Assembly: GCF_019668465.1 (NCBI RefSeq)
Contig: NZ_AP024828.1
Location: 3,038,001 to 3,102,000 of the forward strand
Length of the DNA: 64,000 nucleotides
Source of the DNA: Mycobacterium senriense
GTDB lineage: Bacteria; Actinomycetota; Actinomycetes; Mycobacteriales; Mycobacteriaceae
Direction of reading: 5' to 3'
The position numbers and the translations under genes were made by a program. Position 1 is the stretch's first letter. Each line of letters begins with the position of its first letter. Shown here one piece after another: positions 20,518 through 34,377 of this stretch. The notes beneath the pieces were generated by a model. That model saw only the letters and a list, made by a program, of their open reading frames with translations, ran no database searches and was not told the origin of the DNA.

Positions 20518-22002
20518 CTATTCGGCTTTAGCTGCGGAGCCGTCCGCGCGGCCCTGACCAGCGGCTTTCTCGGCGGCCTCGGCCGCTTGGGCGGCCGCGC
20601 TGCCCGGGCGCTTGCGGTGCACCCAGCCTTCGATGTTGCGCTGTGGACCCGCGGATACCGCCAGCGTTCCGGGCGGGACGTCGTTGCGCACCACCGTGCC
20701 CGCGCCGGTGTAGGCGCCGTCGCCGACGGTCACCGGCGCCACGAACATGGTGTCCGAGCCGGTGCGCACGTGCGAGCCGATGGTGGTCCGCCGTTTGGTT
20801 TCGCCGTCGTAGTTGACGAACACGCTGGACGCGCCGATGTTGCTGTGTTCGCCGATGTCGGCGTCCCCGACGTAGGTCAGGTGGGGCACCTTGGAGCCGG
20901 TGCCGATGGTGGCGTTCTTGGTCTCGACGAACGCGCCGAGCTTGCCGTCGTCGCCGAGTACGGTGCCGGGACGCAGGTAGGTGAACGGTCCGACGGTCGC
21001 GCCGGCACCGATCGACGACGCGGTGCCGTGGGTGCGGACCACCGAGGCGCCATCACCGACGCTGACGTCGGTCAGGGTGGTGTCCGGGCCGACGACGCAG
21101 TGACTCCCGACCTGGGTGCGGCCCAGCAACTGTGTTCCCGGCTGGATGACGGTGTCGCGACCGATGCTGACGTCGACGTCGATCCAGGTGGTGGCGGGGT
21201 CGACAATGGTGACGCCGGCCATCTGATGGGCCGCGATGGTGCGGCGGTTGAGTTCGGCGCCCAGCTGGGCGAGTTGGACGCGGTTGTTGACGCCGGCGAC
21301 CAGCGCGCTGTCGTCGACGTGGCGGGCGTGGATGGTCAGGCCGTCACCGCGCAGGATGGCGATGACGTCGGTCAGATAGAGCTCCTGCTGGGCGTTGTTG
21401 GAGCTCAACCGGTTCAGCGCCGAGCGCAGCGCCGCCGTGTCGAAGGCGTAGACGCCGGCGTTGACCTCACGGATCTCGCGCTGCGAGGGCGTGGCGTCGG
21501 CGTGTTCCACGATCGCGGTGACCTCGTTGTCCTGGGTGCGCAGGATGCGACCGTAGCCGCTGGGGTCGCTCACCGTCGTGGTCAGCACCGTGACCGCGGC
21601 CGGCGCCGCGCTGTGGGAGGCGAACAGGTCGGCCAGGGTGTCGGCGTCCAGCAGCGGGGTGTCGCCCGAGGTGACCACGACGACCCCGGCGTAGTCGGGG
21701 GGCAGCGCGGACAGGCCGCACAGCACGGCGTCGCCGGTGCCGCGGGGCCGGTCCTGCAGCGCGACGTCGATGGGACGTCCCAGCGCGTCGGCCCAGTCGG
21801 CCACCAGCGGTGCGATCCGCTCGTGGTCGTGGCCGAGAACGACGGCCAGGTGCTGGGGAGCCACCTTGGCGATCGCGTGCAGCAGATGGGCGAGCATGCT
21901 GCGCCCACCGATGGTGTGCAGGACTTTCGGGGTGTCCGACCGCATCCGGGTGCCGGGTCCGGCCGCTAGCACCAGGACGGCGGTGTCACCGGGAGACGAC
22001 AT
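20518..22002 (-). CDS. glmU: Bifunctional UDP-GlcNAc pyrophosphorylase / GlcN-1-P acetyltransferase
   Basis: GlmU makes UDP-GlcNAc, the precursor of peptidoglycan and of the arabinogalactan linker. The N-terminal pyrophosphorylase has [34 protein letters not shown] and [10 protein letters not shown]. The C-terminal left-handed beta-helix (about residues 260-460) shows hexapeptide repeats and the acetyltransferase signature [20 protein letters not shown], followed by [13 protein letters not shown]. The last ~40 residues are an Ala-rich actinobacterial tail. ATG at 22002 has a GAGGAGGG ribosome-binding site. Confidence 0.97.
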   Translation of the reverse strand: MSSPGDTAVLVLAAGPGTRMRSDTPKVLHTIGGRSMLAHLLHAIAKVAPQHLAVVLGHDHERIAPLVADWADALGRPIDVALQDRPRGTGDAVLCGLSALPPDYAGVVVVTSGDTPLLDADTLADLFASHSAAPAAVTVLTTTVSDPSGYGRILRTQDNEVTAIVEHADATPSQREIREVNAGVYAFDTAALRSALNRLSSNNAQQELYLTDVIAILRGDGLTIHARHVDDSALVAGVNNRVQLAQLGAELNRRTIAAHQMAGVTIVDPATTWIDVDVSIGRDTVIQPGTQLLGRTQVGSHCVVGPDTTLTDVSVGDGASVVRTHGTASSIGAGATVGPFTYLRPGTVLGDDGKLGAFVETKNATIGTGSKVPHLTYVGDADIGEHSNIGASSVFVNYDGETKRRTTIGSHVRTGSDTMFVAPVTVGDGAYTGAGTVVRNDVPPGTLAVSAGPQRNIEGWVHRKRPGSAAAQAAEAAEKAAGQGRADGSAAKAE

Positions 22003-22125
22003 CAACCCTCCTCTTGGGTTCGTCCCGCGCGGGCTGCGCGCGGAAGCGCCGACACGCCGTCAAGCGTGTCACTTCAGCTGCGGTGAAGGCAAAAAACGAT
22101 GGGATATCGCAACTAGCAATCGAAG

Positions 22126-22197
22126 CTCCGTCGCCAGGACTCGAACCTGAACTATCTGAACCAAAATCAGAGGTGCTGCCGATTACACCACGACGGA
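22126..22197 (-). tRNA. tRNA-Gln (TTG anticodon)
   Basis: A 72-base cloverleaf on the minus strand. The acceptor stem pairs TCCGTCG with CGACGGA, followed by discriminator G. The anticodon arm TCTGA-TTTTGGT-TCAGA places TTG at positions 34-36, reading CAA glutamine codons. The T arm contains GGTTCGAGTCC. The 3' CCA is not encoded. It lies upstream of glmU on the same strand. Confidence 0.95.
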
Positions 22198-22303
22198 TCG
22201 CTAACCCATGGCGAACGGCGGTTGAGACCGACCGCGCCACCAAGACTTTAGTCTGGCGACGATGCGGGCCGCTTGTCGGCTGTTGACCGATACGCTGAAC
22301 AAC

Positions 22304-22951
22304 GTGGCCGTGCTGGACAAGGAACCGGATAAGGAGGTGCGGGCGCCGCGCGCGCGGATGACCGGCACCGAGCGCCGCCAACAGCTGGTCGGCATCGCGC
22401 GCACGCTGTTCGCCGAACGCGGGTACGAAGGCACCTCGATCGAGGAGATCGCGCTGCGCGCCAACGTGTCCAAACCGGTCGTCTACGAGCATTTCGGCGG
22501 CAAGGAAGGCCTGTACGCGGTCGTCGTCGACCGCGAGATGTCGGCGTTGCTGGATGGCATCACCTCGTCGCTGACCAACAACCGGTCCCGGGTGCGCGTC
22601 GAGCGGGTCGCCCTGGCGCTGCTCACCTACGTCGAGGAGCGCACCGACGGCTTCCGGATCATGATCCGCGACTCGCCGGCTGCGATCAGCTCGGGCACCT
22701 ACTCCAGCCTGCTCAACGACGCCGTCAATCAGGTCAGCTCCATCCTGGCCGGCGACTTCTCGCGTCGCGGGCTGGATCCGGGGCTGGCGCCGCTGTACGC
22801 CCAGGCGCTTGTCGGCTCGGTGTCGATGACGGCGCAGTGGTGGCTGGACACCCGCGAGCCCAAGAAGGAAGTGGTGGCCGCGCACCTGGTCAACCTGATG
22901 TGGAACGGGCTGATCGGTTTGGAAGCCGACCCCCGGCTGCGAGACGAGTAG
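22304..22951 (+). CDS. TetR-family regulator (Rv1019-like)
   Basis: A regulator with a TetR HTH: RRQQLVGIARTLFAERGYEG, then SIEEIALRANVSKPVVYEHF and GGKEGLYAVVVDREM. The C-terminal dimer/ligand domain includes FRIMIRDSPAAISSGTY and ends AHLVNLMWNGLIGLEADPRL. GTG at 22304 gives 215 residues; ATG at 22358 gives 197, the size I recall for Rv1019, so the start is uncertain. In M. tuberculosis the equivalent gene precedes mfd and was reported to regulate itself and downstream genes. Here a lysA-like gene on the opposite strand separates it from mfd, so co-transcription with mfd is unlikely. Confidence 0.88.
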   Translation: MAVLDKEPDKEVRAPRARMTGTERRQQLVGIARTLFAERGYEGTSIEEIALRANVSKPVVYEHFGGKEGLYAVVVDREMSALLDGITSSLTNNRSRVRVERVALALLTYVEERTDGFRIMIRDSPAAISSGTYSSLLNDAVNQVSSILAGDFSRRGLDPGLAPLYAQALVGSVSMTAQWWLDTREPKKEVVAAHLVNLMWNGLIGLEADPRLRDE

Positions 22952-22961
22952 CCGCCAGTAG

Positions 22962-24302
22962 CTAGCCGCAGTCGCGGGCCAGCAGGTCGGTGACGGTCTC
23001 CCGGCGGACCAGTTCGCGGGCCCGGCCGTCCTTGACGGCCACCAGCGCCGGGCGCCCGACCATGTTGTAGTTCGACGCCATGCTGTGGTGGTAGGCGCCG
23101 GTGCAGGCCACCGCCACCAGGTCGCCGGGATGCAGGTCCGCCGGAAGCTCGACGTCGCGGGCGATCTCGTCGCCCGCCTCACAATGCCGGCCGACGACGG
23201 TGACCCGGTGCTTGAGTCCCATCGAATGCCGGTTGGCCAGCGCGGCCGTGTATTGCGCGCCGTACAGCGACACCCGCGGGTTGTCGCTCATGCCGCCGTC
23301 GACCGCGACAAAGGTGCGTCCGCCCGGCTGGGTCTTGATCGAGCACACCCGGTACAGCGTCACCCCGGCCCGCCCGCAGATGGCCCGACCCGGTTCCACC
23401 ACGATCTGCGGCCGCGGGAAATGCTCGGCGGCGCAGGCCTCGTCGAGGGCGTTGTCGATGACGTCGGCCAGCTGCTCGAGATTCAGCCCGCGCTCGCCGG
23501 GGACGTAGGGGATGGCGTGCCCGCCGCCGATGTTCAGCTCGGTGAGTATGACGCCGTGCCGGGCACGGATGTCGGCCATCGCGGCGATCATCCGGCGGAT
23601 CGCCTCGCCGTACAGGGCCGGGTCGGTGACCTGCGAGCCGATGTGGCAGTGCAGTCCGACGAGGTCGAGGATGGGGTGCGACAGCACGCGCTGGGCCGCG
23701 ACGTCGGCGCGGTCGCCGTGGAGCGTGAAACCGAACTTCTGGTCGCTGACGCCGGTGGTGACGGCGCGGTGCCCGTGGATGTCGATGTCGGGGGTCACCC
23801 GGATGAGCACGGGTTGGCGGCGTTGCGCCAGGCCGGCGAGGTAGGCGATCTCCATGCCGGAATCCAGCACGATGCGCCCCACGCCGACGCGCACCGCTTC
23901 GCGCAGCTCCTCGGGCGATTTCGCGTTGCCGTGCATGACGATGCGCGCCGGGTCGACGCCACCGGCGAGGGCGACGGCCAGCTCGCCGCCGGAGCAGACG
24001 TCGAGTCCGAGGCCGTCTTCGCGGGCCCAGCGGGCCACCGCGGTGCTCAGTAGCGACTTTCCGGCGTAGACCACCTCGACGCCGCGCAGCGTCTTGCGAT
24101 AGCTGCGGGCGCGGTGCCGGAAGTCGGTTTCGTCGATGACGTAGGCCGGGGTGTGGAACTCGTCGGCGATATCGGCCAGTGGTACACCGCCGACGCACAG
24201 CCTGCCCTCCTCGTCGGGGTGGGCGGTGATCGGCCAGATGGCGGGATCGAAACGCGGGGAAGCCGCCTGACCGAGCGACGGCAGGATGTCGAGCAATGTC
24301 AT
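22962..24302 (-). CDS. Diaminopimelate decarboxylase-like PLP enzyme (LysA paralogue)
   Basis: A 446-residue alanine-racemase-fold decarboxylase. The PLP-binding Lys is in [17 protein letters not shown]-type residues appear as [13 protein letters not shown]; the phosphate-binding region is [13 protein letters not shown]; and [18 protein letters not shown] plus [19 protein letters not shown] are the C-terminal active-site motifs of meso-diaminopimelate decarboxylases. Mycobacteria have a separate lysA near thrA/argS (Rv1293), so this is probably a second enzyme or one with a different D-amino-acid substrate. No amino-acid operon surrounds it. It lies between the TetR gene and mfd, convergent with the former and divergent from the latter. 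Confidence 0.85.
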   Translation of the reverse strand: MTLLDILPSLGQAASPRFDPAIWPITAHPDEEGRLCVGGVPLADIADEFHTPAYVIDETDFRHRARSYRKTLRGVEVVYAGKSLLSTAVARWAREDGLGLDVCSGGELAVALAGGVDPARIVMHGNAKSPEELREAVRVGVGRIVLDSGMEIAYLAGLAQRRQPVLIRVTPDIDIHGHRAVTTGVSDQKFGFTLHGDRADVAAQRVLSHPILDLVGLHCHIGSQVTDPALYGEAIRRMIAAMADIRARHGVILTELNIGGGHAIPYVPGERGLNLEQLADVIDNALDEACAAEHFPRPQIVVEPGRAICGRAGVTLYRVCSIKTQPGGRTFVAVDGGMSDNPRVSLYGAQYTAALANRHSMGLKHRVTVVGRHCEAGDEIARDVELPADLHPGDLVAVACTGAYHHSMASNYNMVGRPALVAVKDGRARELVRRETVTDLLARDCG

Positions 24303-24422
24303 GAATCCAACCTGCGCCCGCGGGTATCCGGCTGGTGCCTTTCTTACGATCCCTTGACGGCGGCGACCTCAATATTGACGTGGTTCGGTGTGTCCGGCAT
24401 CGCCCCTAGAATGGAATTCATC

Positions 24423-28079
<3,657 letters not shown>

Positions 28080-28125
28080 TCCGCGCCCGCGACGATGCAG
28101 AGAGAAGCGATGAGGAGGGGCGCTT

Positions 28126-29136
28126 GTGATTGTCGTCTTGTTCGACCCGCGCCGTCCCTCGCTGGTGCCCATCGAAGCCATCGAGCACCTCAGCGGCGAG
28201 GTGCAGTACACCGAGGAGATGCCCGTCGCGGTGCCGTGGTCGCTGTCCGCGGCGCGCCCGGTGCACTCCGGTGAAGACGCCCCGGTGCTGCTGTCGTCGG
28301 ACCCCGACCACCCCGCCGTCGTCGCGCGGTTGGCGGCCGGGGCCCGGCTGATCTCGGCGCCCGAGACGCCGCGCGGTGAACGGTTGGTCGATGCCGTGGC
28401 GATGATGGACAAGCTGCGCACCGCCGGGCCGTGGGAGAGCGAGCAAACCCATGACTCGCTGCGCAGGTTCCTACTGGAGGAGACCTACGAGCTGCTGGAC
28501 GCCGTCGGCAGCGGCAATGCCGACCAGTTGCGTGAAGAGCTCGGCGACGTACTGCTGCAGGTGCTGTTCCACGCCCGCATCGCCGAGGACGCGTCGCAGT
28601 TCCCCTTCACCATCGACGACGTCGCCGCCACCCTGATGCGCAAACTCGGCAACCGGGTGCCGGGAGTGCTTGCCGGGCAATCGATTTCGCTCGAAGAGCA
28701 GTTGGCCCAGTGGGAAGAGCGCAAGGCGGCCGAGAAGCCGCGCAAATCGGTGATGGACGAGGTGCACACCGGACAGCCCGCATTGGCGCTGGCGCAGAAG
28801 GTCATTGCGCGGGCCGGCAAAGCGGGGCTGCCTGCGGACCTGATTCCTGCGGCGGTCACCTCGATCTCGGTGTCGGCCGACGTCGATGCCGAAAGTGCCC
28901 TGCGCACCTCAGTTCTGGAATTCGTGGAGACGGTCCGCGGAGTCGAGCGGGTGATCGCGGCGGCGCGTAGAGGCACCGGGGTGCCCGAGGAGTTCGACGT
29001 CGCCCCGCTCGGCGAGATCTCCGAGGAGGAGTGGCGCGAGCACTGGCCGACCGAGGAACCCGCGGTCGACGATCGGCCGCGGGAGTCGGCACCCGAGACC
29101 GACCACGAGGCCGAAATTCGCACTTTTGGCGGTTGA
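28126..29136 (+). CDS. mazG: Nucleoside triphosphate pyrophosphohydrolase MazG
   Basis: A 336-residue MazG. The MazG/all-alpha NTP-PPase motif is LEETYELLDAVGSGNADQLR followed by EELGDVLLQVLFHARIAED, supplying the EExxE and ExxD magnesium ligands. The N-terminal ~85 residues (IVVLFDPRRPSLVPIEAIEH) are the actinobacterial extension, and a second alpha segment follows near WEERKAAEKP. The enzyme hydrolyses aberrant NTPs such as 5-OH-dCTP in mycobacteria, limiting mutagenesis. The start is GTG at 28126. With mfd upstream it forms a genome-maintenance pair. Confidence 0.95.
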   Translation: MIVVLFDPRRPSLVPIEAIEHLSGEVQYTEEMPVAVPWSLSAARPVHSGEDAPVLLSSDPDHPAVVARLAAGARLISAPETPRGERLVDAVAMMDKLRTAGPWESEQTHDSLRRFLLEETYELLDAVGSGNADQLREELGDVLLQVLFHARIAEDASQFPFTIDDVAATLMRKLGNRVPGVLAGQSISLEEQLAQWEERKAAEKPRKSVMDEVHTGQPALALAQKVIARAGKAGLPADLIPAAVTSISVSADVDAESALRTSVLEFVETVRGVERVIAAARRGTGVPEEFDVAPLGEISEEEWREHWPTEEPAVDDRPRESAPETDHEAEIRTFGG

Positions 29137-29185
29137 GTCCGAGCGATCATCGGAATGTTTGCCGCATTTGTCATCGGCCGCTCGG

Positions 29186-29191
29186 TAATAT
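29186..29191 (+). promoter_or_regulatory. Candidate -10 element for lpqU
   Basis: TAATAT matches the mycobacterial TANNNT -10 consensus. It stands in an otherwise GC-rich stretch about 50 bases after mazG. A start near 29198 would give lpqU a leader of about 195 bases. No well-spaced -35 box was found. Confidence 0.4.
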
Positions 29192-29197
29192 CGCGGA

Positions 29198-29391
29198 TGA
29201 GGTTGCGAATCCCCGTGGTCGGCGAAGGTCTGACTGCGCTAGCCGAGACGACGAGCAGCTAACCGAACGTTAGCTGAAACCGGCGAGAGGTCGGTGCGCC
29301 GAGGCCCGAGGCAACCGGGTAGTTGCCGAACGCATGGGACGATGGTGTGGCGGAAGTTGGTGCAGGCGAGTTTAGGGGAGCTCAGAAAAGC
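29198..29391 (+). ncRNA. Candidate structured 5' leader of lpqU
   Basis: The mazG-lpqU gap contains consecutive perfect stems: CAGCTAAC/GTTAGCTG (29256-29263 with 29269-29276, loop CGAAC), CGGCG/CGCCG (29281-29285 with 29297-29301) and GGCAAC/GTTGCC (29310-29315 with 29322-29327). Alternative pairings compete, for example CCCG (29305) with CGGG (29316), and ACCG (29279) with CGGT (29292). Such a run before a wall-lytic lipoprotein gene suggests a regulatory leader. I compared it by eye with what I remember of the ydaO c-di-AMP and cobalamin classes and found no match. The 5' end is set by the guessed -10 box. Confidence 0.4.
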
Positions 29392-31469
<2,078 letters not shown>

Positions 31470-31489
31470 CTTGACGTCCAACGGCTGAC

Positions 31490-32197
31490 ATGGCTGACGC
31501 GAAACGGCCCGACTCGAAACGGCGCTCCCCGGCTGCACGCCCGGGGAAGGCCGGCGATTCGGGGCGGGGCCGCCGCACGGCCAAGCCGTCCTCCAAGCCG
31601 TCTTCGCGGACGTCGCCCACGGCGAACCAGACCGGTCGGACCGCCACGCGAACGCAGCAAGAGCATGTCGTCGAGCCCATCACGCGCCAGGCCGCCGAAT
31701 CGGTGGAGCAGCGCTCCGAGCAACGGCTGGGTTTCACCGCGCGCCGGGCGGCGGTGCTGGCCGCGGTCATCTGTGTGCTGACGTTGACCATCGCCGGACC
31801 GGTGCGCACCTACTTCGCGCAGCGCACCGAGATGAATCAGCTGGCCGCCAGCGAGGCGGCGCTGCGCCGTCAGGTCGCGGACCTGGAGCAGCGCAAGGCC
31901 AAACTCGGTGACCCGGCCTACATTGCGGCGCAGGCACGCGAGCGGCTCGGCTTCGTCAAACCCGGGGACATCCCGTTCCAGGTTCAGCTTCCGCCGTCGG
32001 CGGCCGAGCCCGTGCAGCCGGGATCGCCGTCGGCGAAACCGGCCAACGGTGACCCCTGGTACACGTCGCTGTGGCACACCATCGCCGACACCCCGCACCT
32101 GCCGCCGACCAAAGCGCCTGCGCCCGAAGCCCCGCCGCCCGAACCGGGATCCCCGGGCCCGGTGCCCGCACCGAATCCCACGGGTCCCGGTGGCTGA
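31490..32197 (+). CDS. Septum formation initiator (FtsB/DivIC family)
   Basis: A 235-residue single-pass protein. A long basic, Ser/Pro-rich cytoplasmic N-terminus (about 1-80) precedes one transmembrane helix (about 86-108, RRAAVLAAVICVLTLTIAG). A coiled coil follows (RTEMNQLAASEAALRRQVAD, then LEQRKAKL) with the DivIC-type segment DPAYIAAQARERLGFVKPGD. The Pro-rich C-terminus is extracytoplasmic. FtsB/DivIC proteins join FtsL and FtsQ in the divisome. Equivalent to Rv1024, likewise downstream of eno. It overlaps the next gene by eight bases. Confidence 0.9.
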   Translation: MADAKRPDSKRRSPAARPGKAGDSGRGRRTAKPSSKPSSRTSPTANQTGRTATRTQQEHVVEPITRQAAESVEQRSEQRLGFTARRAAVLAAVICVLTLTIAGPVRTYFAQRTEMNQLAASEAALRRQVADLEQRKAKLGDPAYIAAQARERLGFVKPGDIPFQVQLPPSAAEPVQPGSPSAKPANGDPWYTSLWHTIADTPHLPPTKAPAPEAPPPEPGSPGPVPAPNPTGPGG

Positions 32198-32678
32198 CCA
32201 TGCCGACCTGGAAGCGGTGGCGCGCCAGCTGGGGCGTGAGCCGCGCGGGGTACTCGAAATCGCTTACCGGTGTCCCAATGGTGAACCGGGTGTGGTCAAG
32301 ACAGCGCCAAAACTGCCTGACGGCACTCCGTTTCCGACGCTTTACTACCTGACCCATCCGGCCTTGACGGCCGCCGCCAGCAGATTGGAGACCACCGGGT
32401 TGATGCGTGAGATGACCGAAAGGCTGCGCCACGACCCGGAATTGGCGGCCGCCTACCGGGGCGCCCACGAGTCGTATCTGGCCGAACGGGACGCGATCGA
32501 ACCACTGGGCACCACCTTCTCCGGCGGCGGGATGCCCGATCGGGTCAAGTGTCTGCACGTGCTGATCGCCCATTCACTGGCCAAGGGCCCCGGTGTGAAT
32601 CCGTTCGGCGACGAGGCGCTGGCGATCCTGGCCGACGAGCCCGCGATGGCCGGCATCTTGGTGGCCGGCCAATGGTGA
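32190..32678 (+). CDS. DUF501 family protein
   Basis: A 162-residue conserved actinobacterial protein of unknown function (DUF501). The family pattern is clear: RQLGREPRGVLEIAYRCPNG near the start, PKLPDGTPFPTLYYLTHP in the middle and GGGMPDRVKCLHVLIAHSLA, with a conserved Cys-x-His. It ends with EPAMAGILVAGQW. GTG at 32190 overlaps the previous gene by eight bases and the stop overlaps the next gene's start by seven, so all three are translationally coupled. Conservation beside enolase, a divisome gene and a Ppx/GppA gene is typical of the phylum. Confidence 0.9.
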   Translation: MADHADLEAVARQLGREPRGVLEIAYRCPNGEPGVVKTAPKLPDGTPFPTLYYLTHPALTAAASRLETTGLMREMTERLRHDPELAAAYRGAHESYLAERDAIEPLGTTFSGGGMPDRVKCLHVLIAHSLAKGPGVNPFGDEALAILADEPAMAGILVAGQW

Positions 32679-33619
32679 ACGGCAGGCTCGCGGGAATCGA
32701 CTGCGGTACCAACTCAATCCGGTTGCTGATCGCCGACTTCGACGGCGGCCGGCTGCGCGACGTGCACCGCGAGACCCGGATTGTGCGGCTGGGTCAGGGC
32801 GTCGATGCGACCGGTGAGTTCGCGGCGGACGCGATCGCCCGCACCCGCGCGGCGCTCGCCGATTACGCGGCCTTGATCAAAGCGCATGGCGCGCAGCGGG
32901 TGCGGATGGTGGCCACGTCGGCCGCCCGCGACGTCGCCAACCGCGACGCCTTCTTCGCGATGACGGCCGAGGTGTTGGGCGCGGTGCTGCCCGGGGCGGT
33001 TGCCGAGGTGATCACCGGCGCCGAGGAAGCCGAGCTTTCGTTCCGCGGAGCTGTCGGCGAGCTGGACACTGCGACAGGCCCTTTCGTCGTCGTCGACCTG
33101 GGTGGCGGCTCCACCGAGATCGTGATCGGCCGCGACGCGGTAACGGCGAGCTACTCGGCGGACATCGGCTGCGTGCGGCTGACCGAACGCTGCCTGCATT
33201 CGGACCCGCCGACGCCCGAGGAGGTGGCGGCGGCCCGGCAGGTGGTGCGCGAACGACTCGAGGTCGCGCTGGGTGTGGTGCCCGTGCAGGGGGCGAAGAC
33301 CTGGGTCGGGCTGGCCGGGACGATGACGACGCTGTCCGCGCTGGCCCACAACATGACGACGTATGACTCTGCGGCCATTCATCTTTCGCGTGTTTCGGGT
33401 GATGACCTGTTGTCGGTGTGCGAGCGGCTGATCGGCATGACACGGGCCGAGCGCGCGGCGCTGCCGCCGATGCACGAGGGCCGCGCCGACGTGATCGGCG
33501 GGGGCGCGATCGTTGTCGAGGAGCTGGCGCGCGAACTGCGCGCCCGCGCGGGGATCGACGAGCTGACGGTCAGCGAGCACGACATCCTGGACGGTATCGT
33601 GTTGTCGATCGCCGAGTAG
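32672..33619 (+). CDS. ppx2: Ppx/GppA-family exopolyphosphatase / pppGpp phosphohydrolase
   Basis: A 315-residue acetate/sugar-kinase-fold phosphatase. The phosphate-1 loop is GIDCGTNSIRLLIADF; RMVATSAARDVANRDAF and EEAELSFRGAV are internal family motifs; and VVVDLGGGSTEIVIG is the phosphate-2 loop. The shorter length (without the C-terminal HD-like domain) corresponds to Rv1026. Family members hydrolyse polyphosphate or the pentaphosphate alarmone; which one this enzyme prefers cannot be read from sequence. ATG at 32672 overlaps the DUF501 stop. It converges on kdpE. Confidence 0.92.
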   Translation: MVNGRLAGIDCGTNSIRLLIADFDGGRLRDVHRETRIVRLGQGVDATGEFAADAIARTRAALADYAALIKAHGAQRVRMVATSAARDVANRDAFFAMTAEVLGAVLPGAVAEVITGAEEAELSFRGAVGELDTATGPFVVVDLGGGSTEIVIGRDAVTASYSADIGCVRLTERCLHSDPPTPEEVAAARQVVRERLEVALGVVPVQGAKTWVGLAGTMTTLSALAHNMTTYDSAAIHLSRVSGDDLLSVCERLIGMTRAERAALPPMHEGRADVIGGGAIVVEELARELRARAGIDELTVSEHDILDGIVLSIAE

Positions 33620-33696
33620 GTCACAAACGCCGCCCCGCGCGGAAGCCAAAGTGGCGGGCGGGATGAAAACGGCGCGCGGTTTCGGCCCTCGCGGGC

Positions 33697-34377
33697 TCAA
33701 GCCTCGAAGCGATACCCCATGCCCGACTCGGTCAGCAGGTGTTTGGGGTGCGACGGGTCGTTCTCGAGTTTGCGGCGTAGTTGCGCGAGATACACGCGCA
33801 GATAATGCGTTTCGGTGGCGTACGCCGGGCCCCACACCTCTTTGAGGAGTTCCTCGCGGCCGACCAGCTTGCCGCGGTTGCGGACCAGGACCTCGAGCAT
33901 CCCCCACTCGGTCGGGGTGAGGTGGACTTCGCTGCCGTTCTTGGTGACCTTCTTGGCAGCCAGATCGACGGTGAACGATTCGGTCTCGATGACCGGTTGC
34001 TCCAGTTCGGAGGCGGCGGTGTTGCGGCGCACCGCCGCGCGCAGCCGGGCCAAGAACTCGTCCATCCCAAAGGGTTTGGTCACATAGTCGTCGGCGCCGG
34101 CGTCCAGCGCCTCGACCTTGTCCGACGAGTCGGTGCGCGCCGACAACACGATCACCGGCGCGGTGAGCCAGCCGCGCAGGCCGTCCAGCACATCGATGCC
34201 GGAGATGTCGGGCAGGCCGAGGTCGAGGATCACCACGTCGGGTTTGTGCTCGGCGGCCGCGCGCAACGCGCCGGCCCCGCTTGACGCGGTGATCACCTCG
34301 TAGCCCCGCACGGTCAGGTTGATCCGCAGCGCACGCAGGATCTGCGGTTCGTCGTCGATCACGAGTACGCGCGTCAT
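33697..34377 (-). CDS. kdpE: KdpE response regulator
   Basis: A 226-residue OmpR/PhoB-family regulator of the potassium-uptake operon. The receiver has acidic residues in VLVIDDEPQILRALR, the phospho-acceptor Asp in VVILDLGLPDISG and the switch Lys in DDYVTKPFGMDEFLARL. The winged-helix domain contains VHLTPTEWGMLEVLVRNRGK and ends HLLTESGMGYRFE. The start overlaps the kdpD stop in ATGA, so the pair is translationally coupled. Confidence 0.96.
   Translation of the reverse strand: MTRVLVIDDEPQILRALRINLTVRGYEVITASSGAGALRAAAEHKPDVVILDLGLPDISGIDVLDGLRGWLTAPVIVLSARTDSSDKVEALDAGADDYVTKPFGMDEFLARLRAAVRRNTAASELEQPVIETESFTVDLAAKKVTKNGSEVHLTPTEWGMLEVLVRNRGKLVGREELLKEVWGPAYATETHYLRVYLAQLRRKLENDPSHPKHLLTESGMGYRFEA

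Noticed and set aside
29198..29391. Assignment of the lpqU leader to the ydaO c-di-AMP or cobalamin riboswitch classes
   Set aside because: The conserved blocks I remember for these classes are missing or in the wrong order; only a general structured leader can be claimed.
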